Assembly (NCBI RefSeq): GCF_036825565.1
Contig: NZ_DAISXZ010000001.1
Span: forward strand, 1 to 64,000
Direction of reading: 5' to 3'
Length of the DNA: 64,000 nt
DNA from: Tepidimonas sp036825565
GTDB taxonomy: Bacteria; Pseudomonadota; Gammaproteobacteria; Burkholderiales; Burkholderiaceae_C
Shown here: positions 46,344 through 55,364 of the stretch, piece after piece
Layout: every line of letters starts with the position of its first letter
Position numbering within the stretch: the first letter of the stretch is position 1
Program-made: the position numbers and the translations under genes
Notes under the pieces: model-generated
What the model saw: the letters and a program-made list of their open reading frames with translations, nothing else
The model's database searches: none
Told to the model about the DNA's origin: nothing

Positions 46344-48545
46344 TCAATACGTCAGACGGGCGTAGTAGGTGCGCTCGGCCGCGCGGCGCGCGTCGCCCAA
46401 GGTGTGGATGCCCTGCTCGGCCAGCAGTGGGATGAGGCGCAGCAACACCTCGGCCGTCACGAAGGCGTCGCCCAGCGCCGTGTGGCGCCCGATCACCGGG
46501 ATGCCGAAGCGGGCCGCAATCTCCTCCAGCCGGTGCGACGTTTGAGCGGGGTGGACCACGGCCGACAGCAGCAAGGTATCAAGCACCGGATGGTCGAACA
46601 CCAGCCCGGTCGCCCGCTCCTTGAGCTGCAAAAACCGCATGTCGAATGCCGCGTTGTGCGCCACCAGCACCGTATCGCGGGCGAAGGCGTGGAAGGCGGG
46701 CAGCACCTGCGTGATGTCGGGCTGACCGGCGACCATGTCCGGGGTGATGCCGTGGATGGGGATGGACTCGCGCGGGATGGAACGGCGCGGGTTGACGAGT
46801 TGCTCGAAGCTCTCGTGCCGCAGCAGCTTGCCATTGACGATGCGCGTGGCGCCGATTTGGATGATCTCGTCGCCCTCGGACGGATTGAGGCCCGTGGTCT
46901 CGGTGTCGAAGACGGTGTAGGCCAGCGCCGTGAGCGGCACATCGTCCAACGCCTGCGCCGCGGGGGACTGGCGGAACAGGTCGAAGTCGTAATACTCGGG
47001 CCGGCTTTCGGTGCGCACGAGGGGGGGCGAGTCGGCGGGCTCCGCCGGATCTATGGCCGGCAACAGCAGCCGGAAGAAGGCCAGGCCCGCCTGAGCGTCG
47101 GCCTCCACCCACAAGGCGCCGCCGTGGCGCTCCACCACGTCGCGCACACTCGCGGCCAAACCCCCGTCGCCCACGCGCATCGGGTCCAGCTCCCAGCCCA
47201 TCAGACCGGCGATCGACGCCTCGCCGGCCGGGGCGGCCCAGGCCAGATCCACGTGCGCCTGGGCGCCGGCCCGCCTTTGCGCCGCCGGGGCCGGCTGTAG
47301 CCGCAGGGTGACGGCGGCAACGCCACCCTCCTCGTGCAGCCGGCGCGCCAGATAGACCACGGCCTGGATCAGGGAAAAGCTCTCAATGCGCAGCCAGACC
47401 TCGCCATCGACGGGCCCCACCCCCACCTGCAGCCCTTTGACGTCGGCCAGTCGGCGCTCGATCGCCGCGATCAGGTCGGCGCCCAGCATGTCCTCCATCG
47501 GCCACTGGCTGCCCCATTGCGTGGCGCCATCGGCAACCAGGCGCTGCACCCGGTCGCCCAGGGCCTGGACCTCGCCGCGCACCACGCCGAGCAGCCGCTC
47601 GCGCAGCGTGGGATCGGCGTCGGGCAACTCCAGCACCTCGAGCGCTGCGCGCACATTGGCCAGGGAGCGGCGGCTGCCTTCGGTCAAGTCGAGCCAGAGC
47701 CGCTCCCGCGCCGCCGCCTGCTCATGGTCGCGGGTGATGTTGTCGAGCACGAGGACGAAGCCGGCCAGCTCCTGCTCAGCGCCCTCGGCACCCTCCGCCT
47801 GCCGCACCGGGGCCACCTGCACGCGCAGCAACTGCCCGCCGCGCGTGGCCGTGACGAACTGCGCGCTGGGGTGCGCCGCCCCCCGGCGCAAGCGCTGGCG
47901 AATACTCTCCAGCGCATGCGCAATGACCGCCCGATCGAACACCGTGTAGATGGAGCGTCCCAAGCCGATCAGCTCCGCCCCGCCGGCCAGCGTGGGTGCC
48001 TGGGACAGGGCGCGAAATTGCCAGCGCGCCCGGTTGTTGTAGAGCAGAACGCGCCCGTCCAGATTGCACACAACGACGCTTTGCGTCAGTTCCGACATCA
48101 GGGCGGCCAGGCGCGACTTCTCCTGCTCGATGCCGCGCGCCGCCTCGCGCACGCGCTCGTCCACCTGGGCGCGCCACGCCTCGCGCTGCTGCACGAGCTG
48201 ATTGAACAACTGGGCGACCCGGCGCACTTCCGCCGGGCCACGCTCGCGCAGGGCGGGCGCTCCCTGCGCGGTCAACAGCACCTGGGCCTCCTCGGCCAGC
48301 CGCCGCCAGGGGTGCACGCCCACGTCGAAGGCGCGCTGCAGCCCCCACGCGATGGCCGCCATGCCCGCCAGCCACATCAGCAGCACGAAGCCCCAGCGAT
48401 CGCCCAGCAAATCGAGCATGCGCGTGCGGGCCTCGACCTCCAGCGTGACCGCGATCAGCCCCACCGTGACCGCCAGCCATGCGAGGGACACGGCCGCGGC
48501 ACCGGCCAGCAGCCACCACAGGCGTGGGTCGATGCGCCGCCTCAC
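46344..48545 (-). CDS. Membrane HAMP-PAS-pseudokinase protein fused to a DEDDh exonuclease
   Basis: 733 residues. Two membrane helices (about 9-35 and 51-69) enclose a very short loop; then a HAMP-like region, a PAS-like region (MSELTQSVVVCNLDGRVLLY), and a dimerisation-like helix plus ATPase-like remnant. The place of a kinase H-box, near LTEGSRRSLANVRAAL, has no histidine, and no N, G1 or G2 boxes are clear, so kinase activity is unlikely. The C-terminus from about 540 is a DnaQ-type 3'-5' exonuclease with Asp547 and Glu549 in FDTETTG, then HNAAFDMRFL and HTALGDAFVTAE, all DEDDh residues present. Start is GTG 48545, overlapping the receiver gene stop (GTGA). Substrate unknown. Confidence 0.85.
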   Translation of the reverse strand: MRRRIDPRLWWLLAGAAAVSLAWLAVTVGLIAVTLEVEARTRMLDLLGDRWGFVLLMWLAGMAAIAWGLQRAFDVGVHPWRRLAEEAQVLLTAQGAPALRERGPAEVRRVAQLFNQLVQQREAWRAQVDERVREAARGIEQEKSRLAALMSELTQSVVVCNLDGRVLLYNNRARWQFRALSQAPTLAGGAELIGLGRSIYTVFDRAVIAHALESIRQRLRRGAAHPSAQFVTATRGGQLLRVQVAPVRQAEGAEGAEQELAGFVLVLDNITRDHEQAAARERLWLDLTEGSRRSLANVRAALEVLELPDADPTLRERLLGVVRGEVQALGDRVQRLVADGATQWGSQWPMEDMLGADLIAAIERRLADVKGLQVGVGPVDGEVWLRIESFSLIQAVVYLARRLHEEGGVAAVTLRLQPAPAAQRRAGAQAHVDLAWAAPAGEASIAGLMGWELDPMRVGDGGLAASVRDVVERHGGALWVEADAQAGLAFFRLLLPAIDPAEPADSPPLVRTESRPEYYDFDLFRQSPAAQALDDVPLTALAYTVFDTETTGLNPSEGDEIIQIGATRIVNGKLLRHESFEQLVNPRRSIPRESIPIHGITPDMVAGQPDITQVLPAFHAFARDTVLVAHNAAFDMRFLQLKERATGLVFDHPVLDTLLLSAVVHPAQTSHRLEEIAARFGIPVIGRHTALGDAFVTAEVLLRLIPLLAEQGIHTLGDARRAAERTYYARLTY

Positions 48546-48916
48546 CCCTGTGCTCCCAGCAGTTCGCGCACGCGGCGCACCAACTCCTGCGTGGAAAAGG
48601 GTTTGGTCAGATAGGCATCCGCGCCGAGCGCCAGCCCCTTGGCAACGTCGGTGTCTCGCCCCTTGGCGGTGAGCATGACGATGCACATGCCCGCCAGCGC
48701 GGTATCGGCCCGGATGGCCTGGCACACGTCGAAGCCGCTCTTGCGCGGCATCATGACGTCGAGCAGCACCACATGTGGGCACCAACTGCCGGCAAGGGCC
48801 AAGCCTTCCTCCCCGTCGCGGGCCACCTGCACCTCGTAGCCCTCGCGCTTCATCAGAAACTCGAGCGAGATCAGGATGTTGGGTTCATCGTCCACGATCA
48901 GTACGCGCTTACCCAT
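48542..48916 (-). CDS. Single-domain response regulator
   Basis: 124 residues, a receiver domain and nothing else. The acidic pair Asp9-Asp10, phosphorylated Asp53 in LLDVMMP, Thr83 and Lys105 in KPF are all present. With no DNA-binding part it must signal by protein contact. GAGGAGA lies ahead of its ATG. It lies between the symporter-kinase and the exonuclease fusion on the same strand, so the kinase is its likely partner and the fusion a possible target. Confidence 0.93.
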   Translation of the reverse strand: MGKRVLIVDDEPNILISLEFLMKREGYEVQVARDGEEGLALAGSWCPHVVLLDVMMPRKSGFDVCQAIRADTALAGMCIVMLTAKGRDTDVAKGLALGADAYLTKPFSTQELVRRVRELLGAQG

Positions 48917-48938
48917 GGGGGCGTCTCCTCGATGGTTC

Positions 48939-51683
48939 TCAGGGGCCGGCCCGCGGCGCCGGGGGCGGCAGCGGCAGGTCGAAGCCGAAGCAGGCACCCT
49001 CGCCGGGCGTCGATCGCAGCCACAGGCGCCCGCCCAAATGTTCCACGATCCGACGGCTGATCGGCAAGCCCAGGCCGGTGCCCGCCGGCCGGTCCAGCGC
49101 ATCGCCGCCCTGGCGAAACTTCTCGAAAATCACCGCCTGCTCGGCCGCGGGCACCCCCGGTCCATTGTCGTGCACTTCGACGGTGACCTGGGGTGTGCCA
49201 TCGCCGGCCAGGGTCGGAAAGACGCGCACCCGCACTTGCCCCGTCTCGGCCGAGACGAACTTCGCCGCGTTCGACAGCAGGTTCATGAGCACCTGCTGTA
49301 GCCGGTCGGCGTCGGCGCGCACCGGCAGCAGACCGGGCGGCAGCTCCAGCGCCAGCCGCGCCCCGCGATCGCGCAGCAAGGGCTCGGCCGCTTGTGCGGC
49401 CCGCTGCACCACCGCCACCAGGTCTACGTCGGCCACGTCCCAGACGGCATGCCCGGATTCGATTTTGGCCAGATCCAGCACCTGGTTGACCAGCCGGGTC
49501 AGGCGCTCGGTCTCGGCCACAACGATGCCCAGGAACTGCTCGCGCTGCGCCACATCCATGCCGGGATCGTCGCGCATGATTTCCGACAAGGTCCTGATCG
49601 AGGTCAAGGGTGTACGCAGTTCATGCGTCACCGACGACATGAAGTCGTCCTTCAGGCGGTCGAGCTCTTGCAGCCGCTCGTTGGCCGCGCGCAACTCCGC
49701 CGTGGCGCGCTCCAGCGATCGAGATTTCTCCTCCAGCGCGCGCGACAGGGCCCGCAGCCGCCCGGTCTCGCGCAGAATGCCGAGCACGTCCTCGACGCGC
49801 AAGGGCTGCTCCTCCACCACCGAGGCCACCAGTCGCCGCGCCGTTGCGCTGCCCACGGCCCCCGCCAATTGCGTCTCCACCCAGTGAACCAAAGCCGCAT
49901 CCGCCGGCAGGGCTGCCACCGGCACCCCACGCGCGCGGGCCTGCTCGTCCAGCAGCTCGCGCGCGCGCTCCGCACCCAGCACCCGCGCCAGCACCGCCTC
50001 CAGCGCCGGCAGGGAGGCTTCGCCGCGCCAGAACACAGGGCAGTCCTCCCCGCCGGTGCGTTCGAACACATCGACGAACAGCAGCGCCTGGCTGGTTTCG
50101 ACTGCTTCGGGCCGGCGCGCGAGTGACACGCCGACATACAGCCCGACGTTGACCAGCAGGCTCCAGAACAGCGCGTGGGTAAGCGGATCGAACCCCTGCA
50201 GCCCCAGCAGGGCTTCGGGCCGCAGCCAGTCCACACCGAGCAGCCCCTCGGTCACGAAAGTGGCGGGCAGCCACCCCGATTTGGCGAGGGACGGCAGCAT
50301 CAAGGTGTAGGCCCAGACCACGAAGCCGCCGAGCAGCCCGGCCATGGCCCCGTCGCGGCAGGCACCTTTCCAATACATGCCACCCAGCAGGGCGGGGGCA
50401 AACTGGGCCACAGCGGCAAAGCTGATCAGGCCAATGCTCACGAGCGCGTAGGCATCGCCCGCCACCCGGTAGTACCCGTAGCCCAACAACAGCAGCACCA
50501 AGATCGCCCCGCGGCGGATACGCAGAATGGGGCGCGTCAGATCGACCGGAGCGCGGCCCCGCACGGCGTGCCGCAGCCACCACGGCAACACCAGGTCGTT
50601 GCACACCATGGTCGCCACCGCGATGGTCTCCACGATCACCATGCCGGTGGCCGCCGACAACCCCCCGATGAATGCCAGCAGCAACAGCGCCTCGGCCCCG
50701 GCGGCCTGCGGCAGCCGCAACACGAAAATCTCCGCCTCGGAGGCACTGCCAAACCACAACAACCCGGCCAGCGCGATCGGCAGCACGAACAGGTTGATCA
50801 ACCACAGATAGAGCGGAAACACCCAGGCCGCGCGGCGGATGTGCCGCTCATCCACCGCCTCGACCACCATGACTTGGAATTGGCGCGGCAGCAGCAACAC
50901 GGACAGGCCGGCCAGCACCGTCAAGGCCAGCCAGCTCGACCAGGCGAAGGTGCCGGCGTCACCGAGTGTGAGCAGCCGCGCCAGCTCCGGCACCTGGCGG
51001 GCCCGCGCGACGATATCCCCCCACCCGTCGAACAGCCCCCAGGTGACATAGACGCCCACGGCCAGAAACGCCACCAGCTTGACCAGCGACTCGAGGGCAA
51101 TGGCGGCTACCATACCCTCGTGCCGCTCGGTGCTGTCCCAATGGCGCACGCCAAAGGCAATGGTGAACGCTGCCAACCCCAGTGCCAGATAGAAGGTGCT
51201 CTCGCGCCACCAGGGGGGGGCACCGATGCCGTGCGCCACTCCGTCGGTCACCACCGCGTAGGCGACGGCGATGCCCTTGAGCTGCAGGGCGATGTAGGGG
51301 ACGATGCCGACCACGGTGATCAGCGTGACCAGCCCGGCCAGTGCGGGGCTTTTGCCGTAGCGGCTGGCGATGAAATCCGCGATGGTGGTGACGCGGTAGG
51401 TGCGCGCGATGCGTACCATCCTGCGCAGGACGGCCCAGCCCAGCACCATGGCCAGTGTCGGTCCCAGGTAAATCGGCAAGAACCACAGACCGCCGCTGGC
51501 CGCACGCCCCACGCTGCCAAAGTACGTCCAGGCGGTGCAATAGACCGCCATCGACAACGCATAAACCCACGGGCTGCCAATGGCCGAGCGCCTTTGGCGT
51601 GCCCGCCCGTCGGCCCAGTGGGCCACGCCGAACAACACCCCGAGGTAGGCAAACGCTGCGGCGATGACGAGCGCGGGCGACAT
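48939..51683 (-). CDS. Symporter-fused sensor histidine kinase (CbrA/CrbS type)
   Basis: 914 residues. An SLC5-like transporter part of about 13 membrane segments (for example WTYFGSVGRAASGGLWFLP) fills the first 530 residues. A linker region and a coiled helix follow. The kinase core has His687 in SVTHELRTPLTSIRTL, NLLSNAAKF, DNGPGVP and GTGLGLPISRRIV, so it should be active. CbrA and CrbS relatives control use of carbon sources such as amino acids or acetate. The substrate here is unknown. It lies 22 bases from both the small membrane protein gene and the receiver gene, so one operon is likely. Confidence 0.92.
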   Translation of the reverse strand: MSPALVIAAAFAYLGVLFGVAHWADGRARQRRSAIGSPWVYALSMAVYCTAWTYFGSVGRAASGGLWFLPIYLGPTLAMVLGWAVLRRMVRIARTYRVTTIADFIASRYGKSPALAGLVTLITVVGIVPYIALQLKGIAVAYAVVTDGVAHGIGAPPWWRESTFYLALGLAAFTIAFGVRHWDSTERHEGMVAAIALESLVKLVAFLAVGVYVTWGLFDGWGDIVARARQVPELARLLTLGDAGTFAWSSWLALTVLAGLSVLLLPRQFQVMVVEAVDERHIRRAAWVFPLYLWLINLFVLPIALAGLLWFGSASEAEIFVLRLPQAAGAEALLLLAFIGGLSAATGMVIVETIAVATMVCNDLVLPWWLRHAVRGRAPVDLTRPILRIRRGAILVLLLLGYGYYRVAGDAYALVSIGLISFAAVAQFAPALLGGMYWKGACRDGAMAGLLGGFVVWAYTLMLPSLAKSGWLPATFVTEGLLGVDWLRPEALLGLQGFDPLTHALFWSLLVNVGLYVGVSLARRPEAVETSQALLFVDVFERTGGEDCPVFWRGEASLPALEAVLARVLGAERARELLDEQARARGVPVAALPADAALVHWVETQLAGAVGSATARRLVASVVEEQPLRVEDVLGILRETGRLRALSRALEEKSRSLERATAELRAANERLQELDRLKDDFMSSVTHELRTPLTSIRTLSEIMRDDPGMDVAQREQFLGIVVAETERLTRLVNQVLDLAKIESGHAVWDVADVDLVAVVQRAAQAAEPLLRDRGARLALELPPGLLPVRADADRLQQVLMNLLSNAAKFVSAETGQVRVRVFPTLAGDGTPQVTVEVHDNGPGVPAAEQAVIFEKFRQGGDALDRPAGTGLGLPISRRIVEHLGGRLWLRSTPGEGACFGFDLPLPPPAPRAGP

Positions 51684-51705
51684 CGACTGTCTGCGCCACC
51701 GGGCG

Positions 51706-51915
51706 TCAATCCGGCACGCGCTCCATGAACCAGGCGAGCACAGCGATCAACGCGGCCCACGCGGTGAACAGGGCCACCACGAACGGGGCGGCGCCCCCCG
51801 CTCGCTCACCCCAGAAGGCCCAAACCGCCAGCAGCGGAAAGTTGAACGCCAGCACGCCCAGCACAAACAGGGCCCACAGCCGCGGCTCCTCGGGGGACGG
51901 GTCGGGCGATGGCAT
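51706..51915 (-). CDS. Small two-helix membrane protein
   Basis: 69 residues: a Pro/Glu-rich start, two membrane helices (LWALFVLGVLAFNFPLLAVW and VVALFTAWAALIAVLAWFM) and a short end. I do not recognise a family. It lies 22 bases before the symporter-kinase gene and is likely its accessory, much as DUF4212 or DUF485 proteins pair with symporters. This role is inferred from place and size only. Confidence 0.7.
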   Translation of the reverse strand: MPSPDPSPEEPRLWALFVLGVLAFNFPLLAVWAFWGERAGGAAPFVVALFTAWAALIAVLAWFMERVPD

Positions 51916-51943
51916 GGCGGGGCGTGGTCAGGAACGCGGTGAA

Positions 51944-54337
51944 TCAGTCCCCGGACGCCAGCCGGTGCCAGGTGTCGATCACCGTGTCCGGGTTCAGCGA
52001 GATCGAGCTGATGCCGCGCTCCATCAGCCAGCGCGCAAAGTCCGGATGGTCGCTGGGCCCCTGGCCGCAGATGCCGATGTACTTGCCCTGGGCGCGGCAG
52101 GCTTCGATCGCGCGCTCGATCAGCGCCAGCACCGCCGGGTCGCGCTCGTCGAAGTCGTGCGCCAGCAGCTCCAGCCCGGAGTCGCGGTCCAGCCCGAGCG
52201 TCAGCTGGGTGAGGTCGTTGGAGCCGATCGAAAAGCCGTCGAAGAACTCGAGGAACTGCTCGGCGAGCACGGCGTTGCTCGGGATCTCGCACATCATGAT
52301 GAGCTTGAGGTCCTGCTCGCCGCGCTTGAGCCCCATCGAGGCCAGCAGCTCGGTGACGCGCCGGGCCTGCGCCAGCGTGCGCACGAACGGCACCATCACC
52401 TGCACGTTGGTCAGACCCATCTCGCCGCGCACACGCTTGATCGCCTCCACCTCCATCGCGAAGGCCTCGGCGAACTCGTCGCTGATGTAGCGCGCCGCAC
52501 CGCGGAAGCCCAGCATCGGGTTTTCCTCGTCGGGCTCGTAGCGGCTGCCACCGATCAGCTTGCGGTACTCGTTACTCTTGAAGTCCGACAGCCGCACGAT
52601 GACCGGCTTGGGCCAGAACGCCGCGGCGATGGTGGCCACGCCCTCGGCCACCTTGTCGACGTAGAAGGCGCGCGGGCTGGCGTGGCCGCGCGCGGCCGAC
52701 TCCACCGCGCGCTTGAGGTCCACATCGACATTGGGGTAGTCGAGGATGGCCTTCGGGTGCACGCCGATGTTGTTGTTGATGATGAATTCCAGCCGCGCCA
52801 AGCCGACGCCGCCGTTGGGGATTTGCGCGAAGTCGAACGCCAGCTGCGGGTTGCCGACGTTCATCATGATCTTGACCAGCAGCTGCGGCATCTCGCCGCG
52901 CTTGACCTCGGTGACCTCGGTCTCCAGCAGCCCCTCGTAGATGTGGCCGGTGTCGCCCTCGGCGCAGCTGACGGTGACGAGCTGGCCGTCCTTTAGCGTC
53001 TCGGTGGCGTGGCCGCAGCCGACCACTGCCGGAATGCCGAGCTCGCGCGCGATGATCGCGGCGTGGCAGGTGCGCCCGCCGCGGTTGGTGACGATGGCGC
53101 TAGCGCGCTTCATGATCGGCTCCCAGTTGGGGTCGGTCATGTCGGTGACCAGCACGTCGCCAGGCTGCACCTTGTCCATCTCGGCGATCGAGTGCACGAT
53201 GCGCACCTTGCCGGTACCGATCTTTTGGCCGATGGCGCGGCCGCTGGCCAGCACCGAGCCCTTGGCCTTGAGCTTGTAGCGCAGCTCGACCTGGCCGGCA
53301 GCCTGGCTCTTGACCGTCTCCGGCCGCGCCTGCAGGATGTAGATTTGGCCGTCGACGCCGTCCTTGCCCCACTCGATGTCCATCGGACGGCCGTAGTGCT
53401 GTTCGATGACCAGGGCATAGCGCGCCAGCTCCAGCACCTCGGCGTCGGTCAGGCTGTAGCGGTTGCGTTGCTCCACCGGCACGTCCACCGTCTTGACCAG
53501 CTTGCCGCCGGCGGCCTTCTCCTCGGGCGTGGCAAACACCATCTGAATCAGCTTGCTGCCGAGGTTGCGGCGGATGATGGCGTGCTTGCCGGCTTTGAGC
53601 ATCGGCTTGTGGACGTAGAACTCGTCCGGGTTGACGGCGCCCTGCACCACCGTCTCGCCCAGGCCGTAGCTGGCGGTGATGAAGACGACGTCCTGAAAGC
53701 CGCTTTCGGTGTCGATGGTGAACATGACACCGGAGGCGCCCAGGTCCGAGCGCACCATGCGCTGCACGCCGGCGGAGAGCGCCACCTCGCTGTGCGCAAA
53801 GCCCTTGTGCACGCGGTAGCTGATCGCGCGGTCGTTGTAGAGGCTGGCGAAGACCTCCTTGATCTTGTGCAGGATTGGCTCGATGCCGACGACGTTGAGG
53901 AAGGTCTCCTGCTGGCCGGCAAACGACGCATCGGGCAAGTCTTCGGCGGTGGCAGAGGAGCGCACCGCGTAGCTGGCGTTCAGGCCCCCGTCCAGGCGGT
54001 CGTAGGCGTCGCGGATTGCGGCCTCCAGCTCCGGCGGGAACGGCTGCGCCTGCACCAGCGCGCGGATCTCGGCGCCGGTGGCCGCCAGCGCCTTGACGTC
54101 GTCTGCGTCGAGGCTCGACAGCATCGCGTCGATGCGCGCATCCAGCCCACCGTGCTTGAGGAACAGCCGGAACGCATGCGCCGTGGTGGCAAAGCCCGTC
54201 GGCACGCGCACGCCTTGCGGCAGCTGCGAGATCATCTCGCCGAGACTGGCGTTCTTGCCGCCGACGATCTCGACGTCGGCCATGCGCAGCTGCTCGAACG
54301 GCACGACGAGCGCATCGGGGGGAAAGCGATTGGACAT
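51944..54337 (-). CDS. ppsA: Phosphoenolpyruvate synthase
   Basis: 797 residues: N-terminal ATP-grasp part (VGGKNASLGEMISQL), phospho-His domain with GGRTCHAAIIARELG (His425), and a PEP-binding barrel. It turns pyruvate and ATP into PEP for gluconeogenesis, needed for growth on lactate, pyruvate or amino acids. The ATG at 54337 matches the family start; the frame is open beyond it but without similarity. It is divergent from ppsR. Confidence 0.98.
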   Translation of the reverse strand: MSNRFPPDALVVPFEQLRMADVEIVGGKNASLGEMISQLPQGVRVPTGFATTAHAFRLFLKHGGLDARIDAMLSSLDADDVKALAATGAEIRALVQAQPFPPELEAAIRDAYDRLDGGLNASYAVRSSATAEDLPDASFAGQQETFLNVVGIEPILHKIKEVFASLYNDRAISYRVHKGFAHSEVALSAGVQRMVRSDLGASGVMFTIDTESGFQDVVFITASYGLGETVVQGAVNPDEFYVHKPMLKAGKHAIIRRNLGSKLIQMVFATPEEKAAGGKLVKTVDVPVEQRNRYSLTDAEVLELARYALVIEQHYGRPMDIEWGKDGVDGQIYILQARPETVKSQAAGQVELRYKLKAKGSVLASGRAIGQKIGTGKVRIVHSIAEMDKVQPGDVLVTDMTDPNWEPIMKRASAIVTNRGGRTCHAAIIARELGIPAVVGCGHATETLKDGQLVTVSCAEGDTGHIYEGLLETEVTEVKRGEMPQLLVKIMMNVGNPQLAFDFAQIPNGGVGLARLEFIINNNIGVHPKAILDYPNVDVDLKRAVESAARGHASPRAFYVDKVAEGVATIAAAFWPKPVIVRLSDFKSNEYRKLIGGSRYEPDEENPMLGFRGAARYISDEFAEAFAMEVEAIKRVRGEMGLTNVQVMVPFVRTLAQARRVTELLASMGLKRGEQDLKLIMMCEIPSNAVLAEQFLEFFDGFSIGSNDLTQLTLGLDRDSGLELLAHDFDERDPAVLALIERAIEACRAQGKYIGICGQGPSDHPDFARWLMERGISSISLNPDTVIDTWHRLASGD

Positions 54338-54521
54338 GGTTGAAGACTCCACGATGTTGAAAAACCGGTCCCGCAGCCGGTGGGCGCTTGCTTGTCGTTG
54401 TTCGCGGCCCCCGAAGCCCCCGGTGCGCACGGCCGACACCGACCATCGCACCGAGTCGCGATAATGTGTCGATTGTAAGTTCCCGCCCCCGCGCCGGCAC
54501 AGCCCGGCCCGCCAATCGACC

Positions 54522-55340
54522 ATGCCCAACCGCACTGCTTTCTTCGTCTCCGACGGCACCGGCATCACGGCCGAAACCTTTGCCCGCGCCATCCTGACGC
54601 AATTCGAAATCGACCCCAAGTGCGTGCGGCTGCCGTTCATCGACGACGCCGACAAGGCCCACCAGGCGGTGCGTCAGATCAACCACGCCGCGGCGGTGGA
54701 TGGCAGTCGCCCGCTGGTCTTTACCACCGTGGTCAACATGGAGGTGCTCGAGGTGCTGCAACAGCACTGCCAAGGCATGCTGATCGACATGTTCGGCACC
54801 TTCATCGCGCCGCTGGAGCACGAGCTGGGCATGAAGTCCAACCACCGCGTCGGGCGCTTTTCGGACGTGGCCAAGAGCCGCGAGTACCACGACCGCATCG
54901 AGGCGATCAATTTCACCCTGGAGCACGACGACGGCCAGACGAACGACAACCTGGAAAAGTCCGACGTGATCCTGGTCGGCGTCAGCCGCAGCGGCAAGAC
55001 ACCCACGTCGCTCTACCTGGCCATGCAGTTCGGGCTCAAGGCGTCCAACTACCCCTTGATCCCCGAGGACTTTGAGCGCCGACAGTTGCCCCCAGCACTG
55101 CTGCCCCACAAAAAAAAGCTGTTCGGCCTGACCATCGATCCCCAGCGCCTGAGCGAAATCCGGCACGAGCGACGCCCCAATTCGCGCTACGCGAGCTTGG
55201 AAAACTGCCGCTACGAGGTACGCGAGGCCGAATCGCTGATGCGCCGCGCGGGCATCCGCATCCTCTCGACCACGCACAAGTCGATCGAGGAGATCGCCAC
55301 CATCATCCGGCAGGATTTGGAAGAGCCCGCCGCGCGCTAA
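54522..55340 (+). CDS. ppsR: PEP synthase regulatory protein (kinase/pyrophosphorylase)
   Basis: 272 residues of DUF299 with the P-loop GVSRSGKTPTS and the N-terminal FFVSDGTGITAETFA. PpsR phosphorylates PEP synthase with ADP and removes the phosphate with Pi, switching ppsA product off and on. The 184-base space shared with ppsA is rich in GC; a GATAAT at 54460 could be a -10 box, but no -35 was seen. Confidence 0.97.
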   Translation: MPNRTAFFVSDGTGITAETFARAILTQFEIDPKCVRLPFIDDADKAHQAVRQINHAAAVDGSRPLVFTTVVNMEVLEVLQQHCQGMLIDMFGTFIAPLEHELGMKSNHRVGRFSDVAKSREYHDRIEAINFTLEHDDGQTNDNLEKSDVILVGVSRSGKTPTSLYLAMQFGLKASNYPLIPEDFERRQLPPALLPHKKKLFGLTIDPQRLSEIRHERRPNSRYASLENCRYEVREAESLMRRAGIRILSTTHKSIEEIATIIRQDLEEPAAR

Positions 55341-55364
55341 ACCCCTCGGCCGCTGCACGGCTGG

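Noticed and set aside
46344..48545. DNA polymerase III epsilon subunit (dnaQ)
   Set aside because: The exonuclease domain matches, but the large membrane-sensor N-terminus and the signalling neighbours do not fit the replicative subunit.
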